A stretch of 64,000 bases of DNA, from the NCBI GenBank assembly GCA_029262115.1, contig JAJCZZ010000079.1:1-64000 (forward strand). The letters are read 5' to 3'. Below the pieces are notes generated by a model, which saw only the letters and a list, made by a program, of their open reading frames with translations, did no database searches and was not told where the DNA came from. This stretch comes from Gemmatimonadota bacterium (lineage in GTDB: Bacteria; Gemmatimonadota; Gemmatimonadetes; Longimicrobiales; Gaopeijiaceae). This document shows, piece by piece, positions 24,660-33,484 of the stretch; position 1 is the first letter of the stretch; each line of letters starts with the position of its first letter. Position numbers and translations under genes: made by a program.

Positions 24660-27600
24660 ATGACGATCCCTTACTCCGACCAGCTACCCAAAGGACGGAA
24701 CCCGCTTTCCGCGGCAATGCCCTTGGTCGGGCGAACGGAAGAATTGGCAGCTCTCGAGGCGCTCGTCGAGCACCCGGAACGGGACGTTTCCCTGGTTCTG
24801 CTCTCAGGCGAGGGTGGGGTGGGCAAGTCCCGGCTCGTGTCGGAGCTGGCAGACCGCATCGAGGGGCGGGGGTGGAAGGTTGCCAGAGGGCGGGCCTACC
24901 CCGTCGAAACCGGGGTCCCGTACGCGCTCTTCTCCGACGCCTTCCTGCCGATCCTTCGCTCCATGGACGAGGATACCCTGACGGTGCTCAGCCGCGGGGG
25001 CGAGGCCGAGTTGGCGTACCTCTTCCCGACCCTGACGGTCGGTAATCGAAACGTCGAAGCGGCCGAACCCGGCACCGACCCCGAGGAGTTCCGCACCCGT
25101 ATTCTGTGGAACTTCGCCGAGTTCCTGGGCCGCTACGCGGCTCGAGAGCCGTTGCTGGTCGTTCTGGAGGACCTGCACTGGGCCGACGACTCGTCTCTAC
25201 GGTTGCTGCACTTTCTCGCGCGGCAGGCCGTTGGACAACCACTGATCTTCCTGGCCACCTACAACTCCTCCGAACGAGATCGGAACACCCAGCTCGTTCA
25301 GGCCGAGCGATCGCTCGTATCGGTACGTGCGGCCCAGCAACGACGCTTGGAACCCCTGACGAAAGAGCAGTTGAGCGAGTTGGTCTGTCGCGTCTTCGGT
25401 ACCGAGGCGGAGTTCGTCGCGCCGTTCGCCGACTTCCTGTTCGAGTGGACGCGTGGGAATCCCTTCTTCACCGAGGAGGTGCTGAAGTCACTCGTTGGAA
25501 CAGGAACGCTCTCGTATCGAGACGGACGCTGGACCGGGTGGGACGCCCGGGACATCGGGCTTCCCGGCTCCATTCGGGATGCCGTTCTGGCGAGGGTGGC
25601 CGGCTGCTCCACGGCTGCGCAGAGAGTGGCCGACGTGGCCGCCGTGGTGGGGAGCCGGGCGGGCTATTCGTTGCTGGCCGCCGTGGTCGAGCTGAACGAG
25701 TCCGCGCTCCTGGAGGCTCTGGATGAGCTGTGTGCCCACAGAATTCTCGATGAGGAGGAAGTGGACGGCTCCGTCGTCTACGGATTCGTCCACCCGGTGG
25801 TTCGCGAGATCGTGTATGGAGAGTTCGGACTCCAAAGGGCGCGCCTCCTGCACGGGCATGTGGCTGAGGCCATGGAGGCGGAGTGGGGCGAGGAGTCCAT
25901 GGCGCACGCGGACGAGCTTGCATACCACTTCGCTCGATCAGACGCGGGCCATCTGGTGGACAAAGCCGTCCGGTACCTCGCGGCCGCGGGCACGAGGGCG
26001 CTCTTGCGCCACGCGGATCGGGAAGCCGTCAAGTACCTCCGCGCTGCCCTGGAGCGGCATGGACGGATCTCGGACGGCGACGGCGCTATCCGCCTGGCCT
26101 TGGTAACCGACCTGGCTCGCGGCCACCTCCGGATGGGGGAGTACGAGGCTTCGGCGGCGCTCTGGGCCGACGCGTTGGGCCAGGTCGAGCAGAGGGGGGT
26201 TGCTGAAGCGGATATCCGGCGGAGCCTCGGACTCGCCCACTTCTGGTGTGGGCGCCACGCGGAGGCACTCGACCATCTGGACGCCGGGCTCGTGGCCGGG
26301 GAAGGCGATCCGGGGGCCACCGTACAGACGCGGCTGGTTCGCGCCCACTGCCTGCAGGAGTTGGGACGGGGGGAGGAGGCCCGCCGAGAAATCGAGGCGG
26401 CGCTTCCGGTCGCCCAGGCGCTCGGAGACCCGCGCGTGCTCGCGCGGGCCCACCGCTCCCTGTCACTACTACATGTGTGGATCGGCCCGCCGGAGGCCGC
26501 GCGCTCCCACGCCGAGCGCGCCATCGAACTGGCACGTGAGGCCGACGAGATCGGGGTAGAGTTCTGGGCGCGGTGGGGAATGGCGGTCCAGTTCGGAATG
26601 ATGGGAGATACCGGTTCGTTGGAGCCGGCCATAGCGGACGCGCGCGCGCTGGCGGATCGTCTGCGTTCGCCCGTGCTGAAGCTGTGGACGACCGAGTTGA
26701 TGATCGAGTTGGCCCACGCGACCGGCGACTGGGACAGCGGGCTCACGCTCGGCGAGCAGGCCATCGCCCTCGCGAGGAAACTCAATCAACGGGTCCTTCT
26801 GCCCCGCCTGTTGGTGTGGACCTCACTGTTCTACGTCGGCCGAGGCCACCTCGAACGCGCGGAAGAGCTCGTGGCCGAGGCCTCCGAGATTTCGGGACTT
26901 CGCCGCGCCGGCGGACCGATCGACGTCCACCTCGTTGTGCCGGCATACATTGGTCTGGCGCACTACCAGGTCGCGCTCGGCGACTATCACGACGCTATCG
27001 AGTCCGCCCGAAAGGGACTCGGGATCGCGGAGGGGACCGGATACATCCTGTGGGCCATCCACCGACTGCTGCCGATCTATGCCGAAGCATGTCTGTGGGC
27101 CGGAGAGATCGAACTGGCCGCCGAGCTCGGCGAACGTATGCGAGAGCACGCCGAGGCCTTGAACCATCCTCTCGGCATCGCCTGGGCAGACGCTTGCGAC
27201 GCGTTGGTGGCGTGGAAGCGTGGCGACAGCGAGCGGGGCGCCGTTCTCATGCGGAAGGCGGCCGAGCGTCTCGAGGAGATCCCGATGGTGCCGTATGCGG
27301 CCCGCATCCGCCGGCAGCTCGCGGGGCGTCTCGCGGAGATCGGCGACGTGGACGGTTCTGTCGAAGAGCTCCGACGAGTCCACGACGTGTTCGTCCAGAT
27401 CGGAGCCGAACTGGAGCTGGAAAAGGCGCGCATGCAGTTTCGCGAGGTCGGGCATCGCCCGCCGCCACGAGGCGCCGGTGAGGGCATCGGTGGTCTCACG
27501 GCCCGCGAACTGGAGATCGCGCTGCTCGTCGCCAAAAGGAAGTCCAACAAGGCCATCGGAAAAGCGCTCGACATCTCACCCCGGACCGCCAGCACGCATC

Positions 27601-27683
27601 TGTCCAACATCTTTCAGAAGCTCGATATCACGAGCCGAGGGGCGCTGGCCGACCTGATTCGCTCCGAGGGCTTGCTGGGCTGA
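24660..27683 (+). CDS. Large ATP-binding LuxR-type regulator (LAL/MalT-like)
   Basis: The 1007-residue protein has an N-terminal AAA/STAND ATPase with Walker A GEGGVGKS at residues 50-57 and Walker B LLVVLEDLHWADD at about 165-177. A long array of TPR-like helical repeats follows (about 420-930). The C-terminal LuxR/GerE helix-turn-helix is in the last 62 residues (LTARELEIALLVAKRKSNKA, then IGKALDISPRTASTHLSNIF). LAL regulators bind an inducer through the repeat region and ATP through the STAND module, then activate transcription. ATG at 24660 was preferred over a frame reaching back to 24486 because homologues begin shortly before the P-L-V-G-R-T-E-E-L motif. It is divergent from the degenerate kinase across 146 bp and may regulate that cluster. 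Confidence 0.9.
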   Translation: MTIPYSDQLPKGRNPLSAAMPLVGRTEELAALEALVEHPERDVSLVLLSGEGGVGKSRLVSELADRIEGRGWKVARGRAYPVETGVPYALFSDAFLPILRSMDEDTLTVLSRGGEAELAYLFPTLTVGNRNVEAAEPGTDPEEFRTRILWNFAEFLGRYAAREPLLVVLEDLHWADDSSLRLLHFLARQAVGQPLIFLATYNSSERDRNTQLVQAERSLVSVRAAQQRRLEPLTKEQLSELVCRVFGTEAEFVAPFADFLFEWTRGNPFFTEEVLKSLVGTGTLSYRDGRWTGWDARDIGLPGSIRDAVLARVAGCSTAAQRVADVAAVVGSRAGYSLLAAVVELNESALLEALDELCAHRILDEEEVDGSVVYGFVHPVVREIVYGEFGLQRARLLHGHVAEAMEAEWGEESMAHADELAYHFARSDAGHLVDKAVRYLAAAGTRALLRHADREAVKYLRAALERHGRISDGDGAIRLALVTDLARGHLRMGEYEASAALWADALGQVEQRGVAEADIRRSLGLAHFWCGRHAEALDHLDAGLVAGEGDPGATVQTRLVRAHCLQELGRGEEARREIEAALPVAQALGDPRVLARAHRSLSLLHVWIGPPEAARSHAERAIELAREADEIGVEFWARWGMAVQFGMMGDTGSLEPAIADARALADRLRSPVLKLWTTELMIELAHATGDWDSGLTLGEQAIALARKLNQRVLLPRLLVWTSLFYVGRGHLERAEELVAEASEISGLRRAGGPIDVHLVVPAYIGLAHYQVALGDYHDAIESARKGLGIAEGTGYILWAIHRLLPIYAEACLWAGEIELAAELGERMREHAEALNHPLGIAWADACDALVAWKRGDSERGAVLMRKAAERLEEIPMVPYAARIRRQLAGRLAEIGDVDGSVEELRRVHDVFVQIGAELELEKARMQFREVGHRPPPRGAGEGIGGLTARELEIALLVAKRKSNKAIGKALDISPRTASTHLSNIFQKLDITSRGALADLIRSEGLLG

Positions 27684-27735
27684 CGCCGCGCGCCGCCGGG
27701 TCGACGACGCGCCGGAGGTGTGGATAGCTTCAAGT

Positions 27736-28209
27736 ATGAACTCATCCCTCCCGCCGACCTCGTTCAAGGTCGACGTCGACGTTCGCAGCTACGAACTCGA
27801 CTCCTTCGGTCACGTGAATCACGCCGTGTTCCTGAGCTACCTCGAGTTCGCCCGATTCAACGCCCTCGAGCAGGGCGGTTTCCCCTATCAGGAACTCCGT
27901 GCCCGGGGATGGGGCGTCTTCGTGGTGCGGGCCGAGATCGACTACGTCAGCCAGGCGAGGCTGGGCGACAGGCTCCGGATCCGCACGTCTGCGGAGGAGC
28001 CGGGCCGGACGAGCGTGGTCCTGGTGCAGGAAATCGTGCAAGCCCACGCACCCGAGACTGTGGTCGCGCAGGCCCGAATCACGGCCGTCTGGGTAGGGGA
28101 GAAGGGACGCCCCATGCGCGTGCCCCAGGAGGTCGTGGACATCTTCAACCCGCCCGGCGACGTGGACGACCGCGCCCGGGCCTCATTCACCGAACCAGGA
28201 AACCGATGA
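27736..28209 (+). CDS. Acyl-CoA thioesterase, 4HBT hot-dog family
   Basis: The 157-residue hot-dog protein has the 4-hydroxybenzoyl-CoA thioesterase signature SFGHVNHAVFLSYLEFARF at about residues 24-42, followed by G-V-F-V-V-R-A-E-I-D-Y-V-S-Q-A-R-L-G-D. It should hydrolyse an acyl-CoA or acyl-ACP thioester in the cytoplasm; YbgC-like members are close in form. The usual active-site Asp before the helix is replaced by Ser-Phe (ELDSFGHV has the Asp two residues earlier). ATG at 27736 is chosen over a GTG at 27718 by fit to family length. Its stop overlaps the start of the dehydrogenase gene (ATGA). Confidence 0.85.
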   Translation: MNSSLPPTSFKVDVDVRSYELDSFGHVNHAVFLSYLEFARFNALEQGGFPYQELRARGWGVFVVRAEIDYVSQARLGDRLRIRTSAEEPGRTSVVLVQEIVQAHAPETVVAQARITAVWVGEKGRPMRVPQEVVDIFNPPGDVDDRARASFTEPGNR

Positions 28210-29525
28210 TTACGACGCCGCGACGCTCCGCCATTTTCGTGTGCCTCTGCCTCGCGACCGCGTGCGCGCCCACGGACGAAACGCCAACCGAGGACGCGAG
28301 CCGTTCCGCGGATCCGGCAATGTGCGACGTGGACAACGGCGGCCTGACGCTGCCGGCCGGATTCTGCGCGGCAGTGATCGTGAACAGCCTTCCCGGTGCC
28401 CGCCACATCGAGGTGGCGCCCAACGGCGACGTGTTCGTCGCGCTTCGGGACCGGCGCGGATCGCGGAACGGTCCGGTCATTCCCGGAGGGGTCGCGGTCC
28501 TTCGGCCCACAGCGGATGGACGCGACTACGAAGTCGTTGGACGCTTCGGGGAGGTGGGTGGCAACGATGTCGTCTTGCACGAAGGCTTCCTGTACTTCGC
28601 GCCGGACGACCGGGTCGTTCGCTACCCGTTCGAGACGGGAGCCGTCGAACCGGCGGGCCCAGCGGAGACGATCGTGGCTGGGCTGCCCGATACGAGGAAC
28701 CACACGGCCAAGAGCATCGCGCTGTCGGGAACAGACCTCTACGTGAACATCGGATCTCCCTCGAACGCGTGCATGACGCAGTCGCGCACGGCCGGGTCGG
28801 CCGGAATGGACCCCTGTCCGGAACTGGACACCCGGGCGGGCATCTGGCACTTCCACGCGAACACGCCCGGTCAGTCGCAGGCGGACGGCAGCCGCTTCGC
28901 CACCGGCCTGCGCAACGTTGTCGCGCTACGAATGCATCCGGAGCAAGGCGTCCTGTACGGCGTGGTCCACGGGCGCGACCAGTTGCACGACATGTGGCCG
29001 GACCGGTACACGGTCGAAGAGAACGCCGAGAAGCCTGCCGAGGAGTTCGTCCGGCTGACGGAGGGCTCGGACTACGGATGGCCGTACTGCTACTTCGACC
29101 CGGCCACCGGCCGGAAGCTGCTCGCGCCCGAGTACGGAGGCGACGGAGAACAGGTCGGGCGGTGCGCGGACGCGGATATGCCACTGATCGGCTTCCCGGC
29201 GCACTGGGCGCCCAACGACCTCGAATTCTATACCGGCACTCAGTTCCCGGCGCGGTATCACGGGGGCGCGTTCATTGCCTTCCACGGATCGTGGAACCGA
29301 GCCCCCCTCCCGCAGGAGGGATACCGTGTGGCCTTCGTTCCCGCAGACGGCGCCGGGTTCTCGACGGAGTGGCAGACGTTCGCCGACGGATTCCAGCCCG
29401 CTGATCCGCAAACGGGCGGCACCGCTTCGCGTCCCGTGGGCATCGCAACCGCGTCGGACGGCTCACTCCTGGTGGTCGACAGCAACCGCGGAACGATCTG
29501 GCGCATCCTCTACGTCGGGAGTTGA
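28206..29525 (+). CDS. PQQ-dependent sugar dehydrogenase-like lipoprotein
   Basis: The 439-residue secreted protein starts with a lipoprotein signal (lipobox LATAC, Cys20). It has the six-bladed fold of soluble glucose/sorbosone dehydrogenases: LPGARHIEVAPNGDVFVALR, GGNDVVLHEGFLYFAPDDRV, HTAKSIALSGTDLYVNIGSP, FATGLRNVVALRMHP, GSDYGWPYCYFDP and FIAFHGSWNRAPLPQEGYRV. HTAKSI and RN correspond to the catalytic His and Arg region of PQQ enzymes. It would oxidise a sugar or alcohol in the periplasm if PQQ is available; no pqq synthesis genes are in the window. Four extra cysteines suggest disulphides. It overlaps the thioesterase gene by 4 nt. Confidence 0.85.
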   Translation: MITTPRRSAIFVCLCLATACAPTDETPTEDASRSADPAMCDVDNGGLTLPAGFCAAVIVNSLPGARHIEVAPNGDVFVALRDRRGSRNGPVIPGGVAVLRPTADGRDYEVVGRFGEVGGNDVVLHEGFLYFAPDDRVVRYPFETGAVEPAGPAETIVAGLPDTRNHTAKSIALSGTDLYVNIGSPSNACMTQSRTAGSAGMDPCPELDTRAGIWHFHANTPGQSQADGSRFATGLRNVVALRMHPEQGVLYGVVHGRDQLHDMWPDRYTVEENAEKPAEEFVRLTEGSDYGWPYCYFDPATGRKLLAPEYGGDGEQVGRCADADMPLIGFPAHWAPNDLEFYTGTQFPARYHGGAFIAFHGSWNRAPLPQEGYRVAFVPADGAGFSTEWQTFADGFQPADPQTGGTASRPVGIATASDGSLLVVDSNRGTIWRILYVGS

Positions 29526-29614
29526 TCTGCCGGCACTGAGCACCCGACCCGTGAACCTCCAGGCCGGGGGTCGCGCCTCCGGGCCGCGACCCCCTGGCCC
29601 GTCGCGACGGACCG

Positions 29615-31471
29615 ATGGCTGACACCCGCGAGTTCCACTACTCGTGGGACTGGTTACTTCCCTTGAGTGCGGACGCGCTCTGGCCTCTGGTCTCGGACAC
29701 GAACCGCTTCAACCGGGATGCGGGCCTGCCTCCGGTCGAAGAGGTCGGCGGTCCCGCGGAGCGGCTGCCGAACGCTCGCAGGCGGCTGCGGCTGAAGGTG
29801 AAGGGTATCATGCTCGAATGGGAAGAACTCCCTTTCGAGTGGTACAAGCCGTATCGGTTCGGAGTGATCCGCCGGTACTCGAAGGGCCCGCTTCTCGAGA
29901 TGCGTGTGCGAGTAGACCTCCACGAAGAGGGCGTCGGCGTGACCCGCATCCGCTACCACGTCGCGGCTCGCCCTCGGGGACTCCTGGGGATGGTGACGAC
30001 GCCGATCCAGATTGGCCTTCTCAGTCGGAGGACATTCGGCCGGGTGTTCCGACGGTACGCAGAGGCCCTGAAGGCCCGGTCACACACGGGTGTGCCCACC
30101 CCAAGCGTGGACCGTGCCACCCGCCGCCGTATCGACCGAGCCCGGGACGAACTCTCGGCAGCAGGCGTCACCGAGGCGATGGCCGACCGACTGGTCGAAC
30201 ACCTGCACGAATCGGACGATCTGACCCTGGCTCGGATGCGCCCGTACGACCTGGCGGATCAGTGGGGCGCCGAGCGCAAGGATGTCCTGCGCGCTTGCCT
30301 CCTGGCCACCCGCGCAGGCGTGCTGGATCTGTCGTGGGACATTCTCTGCCCGGTCTGCCGGGGGCCGCAAGACAGCGCGAATACGCTGCAGAATCTGCGG
30401 ACCGGTCTCGCGCACTGTGACACCTGTCAGATCGACTTCTCGCCCGACTTCGATCAGGTGGTTGAGATCTCCTTCTCGCCCTCCCCCGCCGTGCGGACGG
30501 TCACCGCGCCCCCCTTCTGCGTGGCCGGACCGCAAATCACTCCGGATGTGGAAGTGCAACAGCTCCTGGCGTCGGGTGAGGCTCGGACGGTGTCGGCCGT
30601 TCTGGGCGAGGGTCGCCACCGCGTTCGCGCGTTCGGGGTTCCGGGTGGTCCGACCTTTCATGTGCGAGAGGGTGGCGCCGAAGAGGCAGAGTTCCGCCTG
30701 AGGGCGGACCGCGAATGGTCGACCAGCGCCCAGGAGGCGGTCGACCCTCACGCACGCCTCACGCTGGCGAACGAGGGGCCCGAGGAGGTGCTTATCGATG
30801 TCGAGCGGCCACGGTGGGCGGACAGCGCCGCCACGGCGGCCGAAGTTACCGCCATGGCGGACTTCCGCGATCTGTTCGCGAGCGAGGTCCTCGCTGCCGG
30901 TGACTTCGTCAGCGTCGGCACTCTGGCTGTCTTGTTCACGGACCTCAAGGCGTCCACCCGGCTTTATCAGCAAATCGGAGATGCGCCGGCGTTCAGCCGT
31001 GTCATGCGACACTTCGACGTGCTGCGGGATGCGGTGGCGGCCGAGGGTGGCGCCGTCGTGAAGACTATCGGAGACGCGGTCATGGCCGTTTTCGTGCAGC
31101 CCGCCTCCGCCGTCCGGGCGGCGCTGGCGAGCCAGGCTCGTCTGGCCGAGGGAGAGGATGCCCTGGTGTTGAAGGCCGGCGTGCACCTCGGTCCATGCAT
31201 TGCGGTCACGCTCAACGATCGGCTGGACTACTTCGGTTCGACCGTGAACGTCGCGTCCCGGCTCGGCTCGCTGTCGAGCGGCAACGATCTGGTGATATCG
31301 AAGCGCGTGCGGCGACATCCCGAGGTCGAGGCACTGTTCAGGGAGATGGGCGCAACGGTCACGTCCACCCGAGCGCAGATCCAGGGCATGGACGAACGGC
31401 TCGAAGTGTGGAGAGTCGTGGCGCCGGGGGGAACGGAGTCGGCGGTCAGAACCCCACCGGCCGGAAGTTGA
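29615..31471 (+). CDS. DUF5939-type class III nucleotide cyclase
   Basis: The 618-residue soluble protein starts with an SRPBCC/START-like domain (about 1-150; WDWLLPLSADALWPLVSDTN). A helical segment and a zinc-ribbon-like insert follow (CPVCRGPQ ... CDTCQIDF, about 247-272), then a beta-rich DUF5939 region and a C-terminal class III cyclase (about 435-603). Metal Asp lie in VLFTDLKAS (D443) and KTIGDAVMAVF (D487). Lys485 in that motif and the Asp of LDYFGSTVNVASRL fit adenylate cyclase specificity; Asn and Arg of NVASR complete the site. There is no membrane segment. The SRPBCC fold may bind a hydrophobic ligand that controls cAMP production. Its 3' end overlaps the convergent barrel gene by 26 nt. 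Confidence 0.9.
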   Translation: MADTREFHYSWDWLLPLSADALWPLVSDTNRFNRDAGLPPVEEVGGPAERLPNARRRLRLKVKGIMLEWEELPFEWYKPYRFGVIRRYSKGPLLEMRVRVDLHEEGVGVTRIRYHVAARPRGLLGMVTTPIQIGLLSRRTFGRVFRRYAEALKARSHTGVPTPSVDRATRRRIDRARDELSAAGVTEAMADRLVEHLHESDDLTLARMRPYDLADQWGAERKDVLRACLLATRAGVLDLSWDILCPVCRGPQDSANTLQNLRTGLAHCDTCQIDFSPDFDQVVEISFSPSPAVRTVTAPPFCVAGPQITPDVEVQQLLASGEARTVSAVLGEGRHRVRAFGVPGGPTFHVREGGAEEAEFRLRADREWSTSAQEAVDPHARLTLANEGPEEVLIDVERPRWADSAATAAEVTAMADFRDLFASEVLAAGDFVSVGTLAVLFTDLKASTRLYQQIGDAPAFSRVMRHFDVLRDAVAAEGGAVVKTIGDAVMAVFVQPASAVRAALASQARLAEGEDALVLKAGVHLGPCIAVTLNDRLDYFGSTVNVASRLGSLSSGNDLVISKRVRRHPEVEALFREMGATVTSTRAQIQGMDERLEVWRVVAPGGTESAVRTPPAGS

Positions 31472-32567
31472 ACTGGATGCTCCCGCCGAATCGACGATAG
31501 TACTCCCGTCCGATGTCGGTCTCCGCACGGGTCCAGCCGAAGCGCACCGCGCCGTCCAGATTCCTGGCCAGCGGACGCGTGATCTGGAGGTAGGCAATGG
31601 AAGCGTTGTCCGCCTCCTCACCCGGCACCAGGCGCGCGAACTTGGTCCCTTCGACGTAGCTCTTGCCGGTTACGACCGCCCTGACGTTCAGCAGGAGCCG
31701 CCCGGGGAGGGGAACGTTGAACAGACCGTGTACGCTGATGGCGTCGTACTCGGGACGGTTCGAGTTGGATCGGTTGATCATGCCCTCGAATCCGAGTTGG
31801 GCGAACACCGTGCCCACGTGCGTCCACTCCAGCCCGGCGTTGACGCGTCGGTCACGCCGGAAGGGATCGTCGTCGACGAAGCTGGCCTGGTTGGGATACT
31901 CGGTCCAGCGGACGCCTCCGAAGACACGCATGATGGAGGAGCCCCCCCAGCGTGCGCCCGCGTTAACGCCCGCAGCACGACGGTCGAGCAGATCCAACGC
32001 CTGACTCCCGAGAACCGTTGACCGGTAGTCCGCCGCTTCTCCATCGACGGTGAAGTCGAAGCTCACGCCATCGAAGGCACGCGTCACCAGACCGAGGCTG
32101 CCGGAGCCGATGGAGTAAGCGGACTGCAGGTAGAAGGGTGGGGGTGGACGGTCCTGCACCGACCGACCCCGGTAGCCCGCGCGTCCGACGAGACGTGCCC
32201 AGGACCCCATCCGCTCCCGGTACGTCAACGAGGCGCTCCCGGCCCACTCCCGAGGGGCGTAGTCACGGACCTTGAAGCCCGTCGCAGCGGCCTGCCGCAG
32301 TCCTCCGTCGAACGTCAACTCGATGCCACGCCGATCGTTGGTAAACAGATCCAGAGCGCCCCGTATCGCTACCTCGCCCGCCGCGGCGGCCGCGTTCTCG
32401 ACGCTGTCGGCCACGAAGTTGCTCACGGCGGACAGATTGCCGTTGTAGTCCTCGACGGAACCGGTCAGGCTGATCACGAGGTCACGCCAAACAACCTGAC
32501 CGTAGAGCGGCGCTGCGTAGGCCAGCACCGCCACCCAGGTCGCACACGCTACCCTCAGCACCGTCAC
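31446..32567 (-). CDS. Outer-membrane beta-barrel protein of unknown function
   Basis: The 373-residue protein has a signal peptide (cleavage near PLYGQ at residue 24) and then long amphipathic strands with aromatic girdle residues (GSASLTYRERMGSWARLVGR, RVNAGLEWTHVGTVFAQLGF, GAVRFGWTRAETDIGREYY). It ends in the aromatic terminus FRPVGF typical of BAM substrates. No family name is recognised. It is the last gene of a five-gene operon and overlaps the preceding gene by 4 nt (ATGA), so it is likely an envelope component controlled by the adjacent kinase/NtrC pair. Its 3' end lies antisense to the last 26 nt of the cyclase gene. Confidence 0.75.
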   Translation of the reverse strand: MTVLRVACATWVAVLAYAAPLYGQVVWRDLVISLTGSVEDYNGNLSAVSNFVADSVENAAAAAGEVAIRGALDLFTNDRRGIELTFDGGLRQAAATGFKVRDYAPREWAGSASLTYRERMGSWARLVGRAGYRGRSVQDRPPPPFYLQSAYSIGSGSLGLVTRAFDGVSFDFTVDGEAADYRSTVLGSQALDLLDRRAAGVNAGARWGGSSIMRVFGGVRWTEYPNQASFVDDDPFRRDRRVNAGLEWTHVGTVFAQLGFEGMINRSNSNRPEYDAISVHGLFNVPLPGRLLLNVRAVVTGKSYVEGTKFARLVPGEEADNASIAYLQITRPLARNLDGAVRFGWTRAETDIGREYYRRFGGSIQFNFRPVGF

Positions 32568-33484
32568 GAAATGAACCCGACGGCCTGGCGGAATGCCCGG
32601 GCCCGGATCAGAAGTTGGTCGCGATACAGCAGGAGCTGCTCGCGATACTGCTGCTTCAGCCGGATCCGCTCGTCGAGTGTGGCGGGCCTGCCCCCCCCCG
32701 AAACGGAGTCGCCCGGGGCGACTGGCGCATCTCCAGGGGGCGTGCCGCCAACCACGGGCAGCCGAGTGTCATCGAATCGCTCCGTACCCGCCAGAAAGTC
32801 GGCTCGACGTCGCTCGTTCCGGAGCCGACTGCCCAAGTCACGGATCTCCCGGTCGACCTGGACGACAGCCGAATCCGTGAATGCCGCCCGTCGCTCCATG
32901 ATCTGCGCCTTGATCTCCAACTCCTCTGGTCCGTCTCGGGGATCGAACACCACATCCGGGAGCGCCACGGGATCGATCAGGACCCGGCTTCCGATCTCGT
33001 CCTCGAGCTGCGCGAGTTCGTTGCGCAGATCACGGAACAACACGTCGAGGCGGTCGCGTTCGCGACGGCTCGAAGCCTGGCGCATGTCGTCGACGAGGTT
33101 CTCCATCCTGACCGCGATTACTTCGATCAGCGCCGTTCGGGCTCGATCGAGGTCGTCTGCGGCATCTTCGACGCGCTGAGTCTGGGATCGGAGGGGTCCA
33201 CTTCGTTCCTGTGCCACCGCGAGAGCCCGTTCACGGGCGTCGTCGTCGCCTCTGCGGCGAGCTCGCTCGGCAGCCTCCAGTGCCGAGGCGAAGTCGGCCT
33301 CGAAGACCAGGACCGCACTCCGGGCCGACTCCCACTGATCCCGTGCCGCCCGATACTCCAGGCGGCGCTGAACGAGTCTCGCCTCGGTGCTCTGGGCCTC
33401 CACTGCCGTCGCGCTGCCCAACACCACGGCGCACCCCGCCAGGACCACATGCCTCCATCGTGCCGCCCGGACCGACCCAAGCAT
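32564..33484 (-). CDS. Periplasmic coiled-coil protein
   Basis: The 306-residue protein has a signal peptide (HVVLAGCAVVLGSATAVEAQ, cleavage near residue 31; Cys18 lies within the hydrophobic core, not at a lipobox end). Long, highly charged helices rich in Arg, Glu, Ala and Leu heptads follow (RLEYRAARDQWESARSAVLV, ARRRGDDDARERALAVAQER, REIRDLGSRLRNERRRADFL). Around residue 235 is a Gly/Pro-rich loop, and the C-terminus is another helix (RIRLKQQYREQLLLYRDQLL). No named family. By shape it could span or organise the periplasm. It is translationally coupled to the NtrC-type gene (1-nt overlap) and the barrel gene (4-nt overlap). Confidence 0.75.
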   Translation of the reverse strand: MLGSVRAARWRHVVLAGCAVVLGSATAVEAQSTEARLVQRRLEYRAARDQWESARSAVLVFEADFASALEAAERARRRGDDDARERALAVAQERSGPLRSQTQRVEDAADDLDRARTALIEVIAVRMENLVDDMRQASSRRERDRLDVLFRDLRNELAQLEDEIGSRVLIDPVALPDVVFDPRDGPEELEIKAQIMERRAAFTDSAVVQVDREIRDLGSRLRNERRRADFLAGTERFDDTRLPVVGGTPPGDAPVAPGDSVSGGGRPATLDERIRLKQQYREQLLLYRDQLLIRARAFRQAVGFIS

